A DNA stretch of 64,000 bases from the NCBI GenBank assembly GCA_020152595.1, contig JAIGNY010000732.1, forward strand, positions 651,501-715,500. The letters are read 5' to 3'. Each line of letters opens with the position of its first letter. The first letter of the stretch is position 1. Below, piece by piece: positions 61,166 to 64,000 of the stretch. Position numbers and translations under genes: made by a program. The notes beneath the pieces were generated by a model. It had not been told where the DNA came from and searched no databases. It saw nothing but the letters and a program-made list of their open reading frames with translations. The stretch comes from Chiridota heheva. Taxonomy: Eukaryota > Echinodermata > Holothuroidea > Apodida > Chiridotidae.

Positions 61166-61258
61166 AATCTCTCTCTCGCTCTCTCTGTCTGTCTCTCTCT
61201 GTCTCTGTCTGTCTCTGTCTCTGTCTCTCTCTCTCTTTCTCTCTGTCTCTTCCTCTCT
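61166..61258 (+). repeat. CTCTGTCT microsatellite
   Basis: Mixed CTCTCT and CTGTCT runs immediately upstream of the 22-bp minisatellite, with the same pyrimidine bias. Confidence 0.9.
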
Positions 61259-61602
61259 CTCCTGTCAGCCTGATCACCAGCTCCTGTCAGCCTGATCGTC
61301 AGCTCCTGTCAGCCTGATCACCAGCTCCTGTCAGCCTGATCACCAGCTCCTGTCAGCCTGATCACCAGCTCCTGTCAGCCTGATCACCAGCTCCCTGTCA
61401 GCCTGATCACCAGCTCCTGTCAGCCTGATCACCAGCTCCTGTCAGCCTGATCACCAGCTCCTGTCAGCCTGATCACCAGCTCCTGTCAGCCTGATCACCA
61501 GCTCCTGTCAGCCTGATCACCAGCTCCTGTCAGCCTGATCACCAGCTCCTGTCAGCCTGATCACCAGCTCCTGTCAGCCTGATCACCAGCTCCTGTCAGC
61601 CC
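61259..61602 (+). repeat. 22-bp minisatellite, about 15.5 units
   Basis: CTCCTGTCAGCCTGATCACC plus AG repeats nearly perfectly. Unit 2 has CGTC in place of CACC, and one unit near 61391 has an extra C. Recent expansion. Confidence 0.95.
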
Positions 61603-61690
61603 ATAAATGTACACCAGTCGGCTTCGAATTCTTAGTGGTCTATTAACCTCTAATCCGGCGTGTTTGTATGACGGTTCCTTGTTACGTCTA

Positions 61691-62051
61691 TGGTTGGCCA
61701 TGCAAGTCATAACGTCTTCTAATGTTACGCCGAAGAAAAAAAAAATTCTTACGCCGTAACAATCATTTCTTACGACTAACAATTATTTCTTACGACGTAA
61801 CAATCTTTCTTACGTCGTAACATTTCCATTGCATACGTCTAACACCGGTCGCTGATTGGCTGTTTCCTTTAAGACGTAAGAACAGAAAATTAGTTTTTAC
61901 GCGTAAAATCATTATATTCGTACACCTAAACTGCTAAAGGAACCGATCAATTAGCTTTAGTTTTTTTTTTTTAAATGGAATTATTACGGCGTAAGAAGTG
62001 ATTTTTCTTCGGCGTAACACTAGGGTACGTTTTGATCCGTATGGCCAACCA
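61691..62051. mobile_element. TA-flanked MITE with long inverted repeats
   Basis: TA precedes 61691 and follows 62051. The ends TGGTTGGCCATGCAAGTCAT and (minus strand) TGGTTGGCCATACGGATCAA continue with matching blocks TGTTACGCCGAAGAAAAA and TTCTTACGCCGTAA for about 75 bp. TA duplication is typical of Tc1/mariner-type MITEs. The interior repeats TTACGNCGTAA palindromes. Non-coding. Confidence 0.75.
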
Positions 62052-63432
62052 TATACGTCCACTTCATTGAGTAGGGTTTCAGACGAACCAAATTTCAAGT
62101 TGGTTGACCAGTATAGCAGCTTCGTGACAAGGTTTTCTTTCATAAGATCAGACAATGGACGCTATAAATTGAAATACAATGAAGGAGTCAGTATTGTTAT
62201 AAAAGTTTTTTTTTTTCTTTTATCTATGTAGAAAGACTTACGAACACACGGGGCCATGCCCTAATTTTTTTCAGTGCACTTGCTTGGTAAGAATGATCTG
62301 TAAATTCAGGCCATTGTCGAGTACACATGCATGCAAACTTATTATTAATTTACTTACATTGAGCTTTTTGAAAGTTATTTTGAGTAGAGGCCTATAAGTT
62401 TAGCCAAGGAACACCTTAAATCCATGTTTGTTGAATATGGCAGCTTCCTGGTTGTATGTATGCGGTATATCGACGTCTTTTGAATGCAAAGCACCAAAAG
62501 TGTTGCTGTAGTTAGGTAATTGTTCTGCTACCCACCCGACCGGAAGTCCCCCCCCTCCCTTCCCTCACCTTTCGACCGAAAACTTGAACAAAAATCGATG
62601 ACAGAAATCAATTTGATGCAAAAATGTGGGGAAATGGTCAACTTTATAATTGAAGATTAATTAATGTCACCTTCAAAATAAGTTTATCTACGTCACTAAA
62701 GTAGTCTACAAAAACATATGTATGTTCATTGTTACCAATAACATATGATATTATGGTATTGAGATAACATTCCACTATATGAAACCTTTCAGTTAACAGC
62801 TTTAAAAACCTGTCTGATATATTGTCTGATAATCCCCATTATGTCCCTAATTAGCAGCTATGTTTATCTTGTGTATCATTGTGCAGTATGTAGTTAGTAA
62901 TAACTGTTTATTCGTTTGCAAACTCTTCCGCATTCCTATCTCGCGTGTGTTTTCATTCATAACTAAAAATAGAATGGCTCATTCCCCACGCCCATTTATA
63001 TCCTTAAATGTAAAACACCGCCCACAGACAAATTCACTTACTTTACACAATTATACCCGCATGTATAAATGAAAATCTTGTGGTCGTTTTCTTGGGATTA
63101 AATCCGTGTTATCATCCTTTCATTACTGAAATAAAATGTTTCCAAATTATTAATGGTGCAACTTTCATATTGTTACAAATGACAACAAAACTAGAAAAGA
63201 TTAAAATCCTCTTACGCCAGGTCGAAAGGAGGTATTAACTCTTCAATCCAGGATTGAATTTTCTATTTGAAGGAAATGATTACAAGTTGCTTGATACAGT
63301 TATGAATTGTGTATAGGGGACGTCCCTCAAGACAAGAAAATCTATATTTTCCCGCCAAAAAATTGTAGCTATCGACGTCACGAATTAGTAAGGATGTAGA
63401 GCATAGGTTCATTATGCGAAAAACCCTCATAT
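62052..63432. other. No gene seen
   Basis: C-rich patch at about 62549-62568. No open frame with a recognisable motif and no RNA gene. Confidence 0.3.
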
Positions 63433-63696
63433 CAGTGGCGTGGCTAGGGCGAGTGGACACTATGACGACATTGATCTGACGGGACTATTAGCTGATCACT
63501 AGGCCTAGCCAACCAACCGAGTTTAGGCCTATAAGGGGCCCTGACGACGACGGGCAGGCCCCATTGGCATTCCAGATCACGAGGCCAAATCTTTTGTTTA
63601 AACCGCGGGGCCCTGTAAGGGCCGTTTTTTGCTTTTCTACGGCCCTTAGGGCCCGGGCCAGGCGCCTAACCCACGCCCTTCTTAATTACGCCACTG
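63433..63696. mobile_element. Complete hAT-type MITE with 8-bp target duplication
   Basis: The left end CAGTGGCGTGGCTAGGGC and (minus strand) the right end CAGTGGCGTAATTAAGAAGG are inverted repeats. The flanks CCTCATAT (63425-63432) and CCTCGTAT (63697-63704) match at 7 of 8 positions, the target duplication length expected of hAT. Inside, GGGCCCTGTAAGGGCCGT and ACGGCCCTTAGGGCCC (about 63608-63655) form a strong GC-rich hairpin. 264 bp, non-coding. Confidence 0.85.
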
Positions 63697-64000
63697 CCTC
63701 GTATCCTATTTTCAAATACTGAAGTAGGCCTTACTCAGTACCGTCAATGTTGCATATGTACATGTATCTGTATACTAGTTTTTTTGTCTACATTTTTGAT
63801 AACAATGTTAAGCAACATTAGCTAAAGTGACATAGTTGGACAATTTCCCTGGACCATATTAAAAATTCGGACTCATGATCAGGATTAGGAGAATTACAAT
63901 GGTCCCAGGCAAACAGGCAAACGTGATGAATTCGAAACTTGAAGGCCGAGAATTTCAAGGGAGTGAGGCAACAACCTGACAACTTTGATTGTTCAAATTC

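Overview
This window looks like intergenic or intronic DNA from a large, repeat-rich animal genome. There is no bacterial-style gene packing, no long host open reading frame, and candidate coding exons are short and flanked by splice-like signals. It contains non-LTR retrotransposons with RNase H, a CR1/L2-type LINE, hAT-like and TTAA-flanked MITEs, THAP-domain exons and foldback DNA. A marine invertebrate fits; the foldback element recalls sea urchin TU elements, so an echinoderm or other deuterostome is plausible. I cannot fix the species from sequence alone.

Layout. 0-6.9 kb: a small element with GATCGGGAGA-type ends (684-1382), a foldback element whose inverted arms are made of 16-bp tandem repeats (2424-4124), then an AT-rich degenerate array rich in GGAAATTTCC (5.7-6.9 kb). 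9-17 kb: a LINE tail, two copies of a dispersed repeat, a 511-bp near-palindrome next to a THAP exon (11883), and a TTAA-flanked 1.39-kb transposon (14289-15675) holding a decayed THAP exon and a second, converging first exon. Minisatellites follow at 16.8-17.3 and 18.0-18.2 kb. 21.4-26.1 kb: a nearly full-length but dead I/Jockey-group LINE. 27.5-32.4 kb: a 4.8-kb block dominated by about 210 copies of a 21-bp unit. 34.9-35.9 kb: a (TA)n block with internal higher-order structure. 36.9-44 kb: an inverted copy of the GGAAATTTCC element, a CR1/L2 fragment on the minus strand, and a MITE inserted inside another element with its empty site preserved elsewhere in the window. 44-53 kb: microsatellites, a GGGGCTTCGCCCC-type array and an internally deleted copy of the LINE. 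53.8-56.2 kb: the best host-exon candidate, a TTAA MITE with an adjoining tRNA-like sequence, and a 220-bp higher-order array of CCCATATGGG units. 58-64 kb: more of the same families, a 22-bp minisatellite, a TA-flanked MITE and a complete hAT MITE with its 8-bp target duplication.

No intact protein-coding gene can be supported. The very long open frames at 27.9-32.6 kb come from a stop-free 21-bp repeat and are not genes. What ties the window together is transposon biology: several families appear in two or more copies, so boundaries, insertion order and decay can be read by comparing copies within the window.
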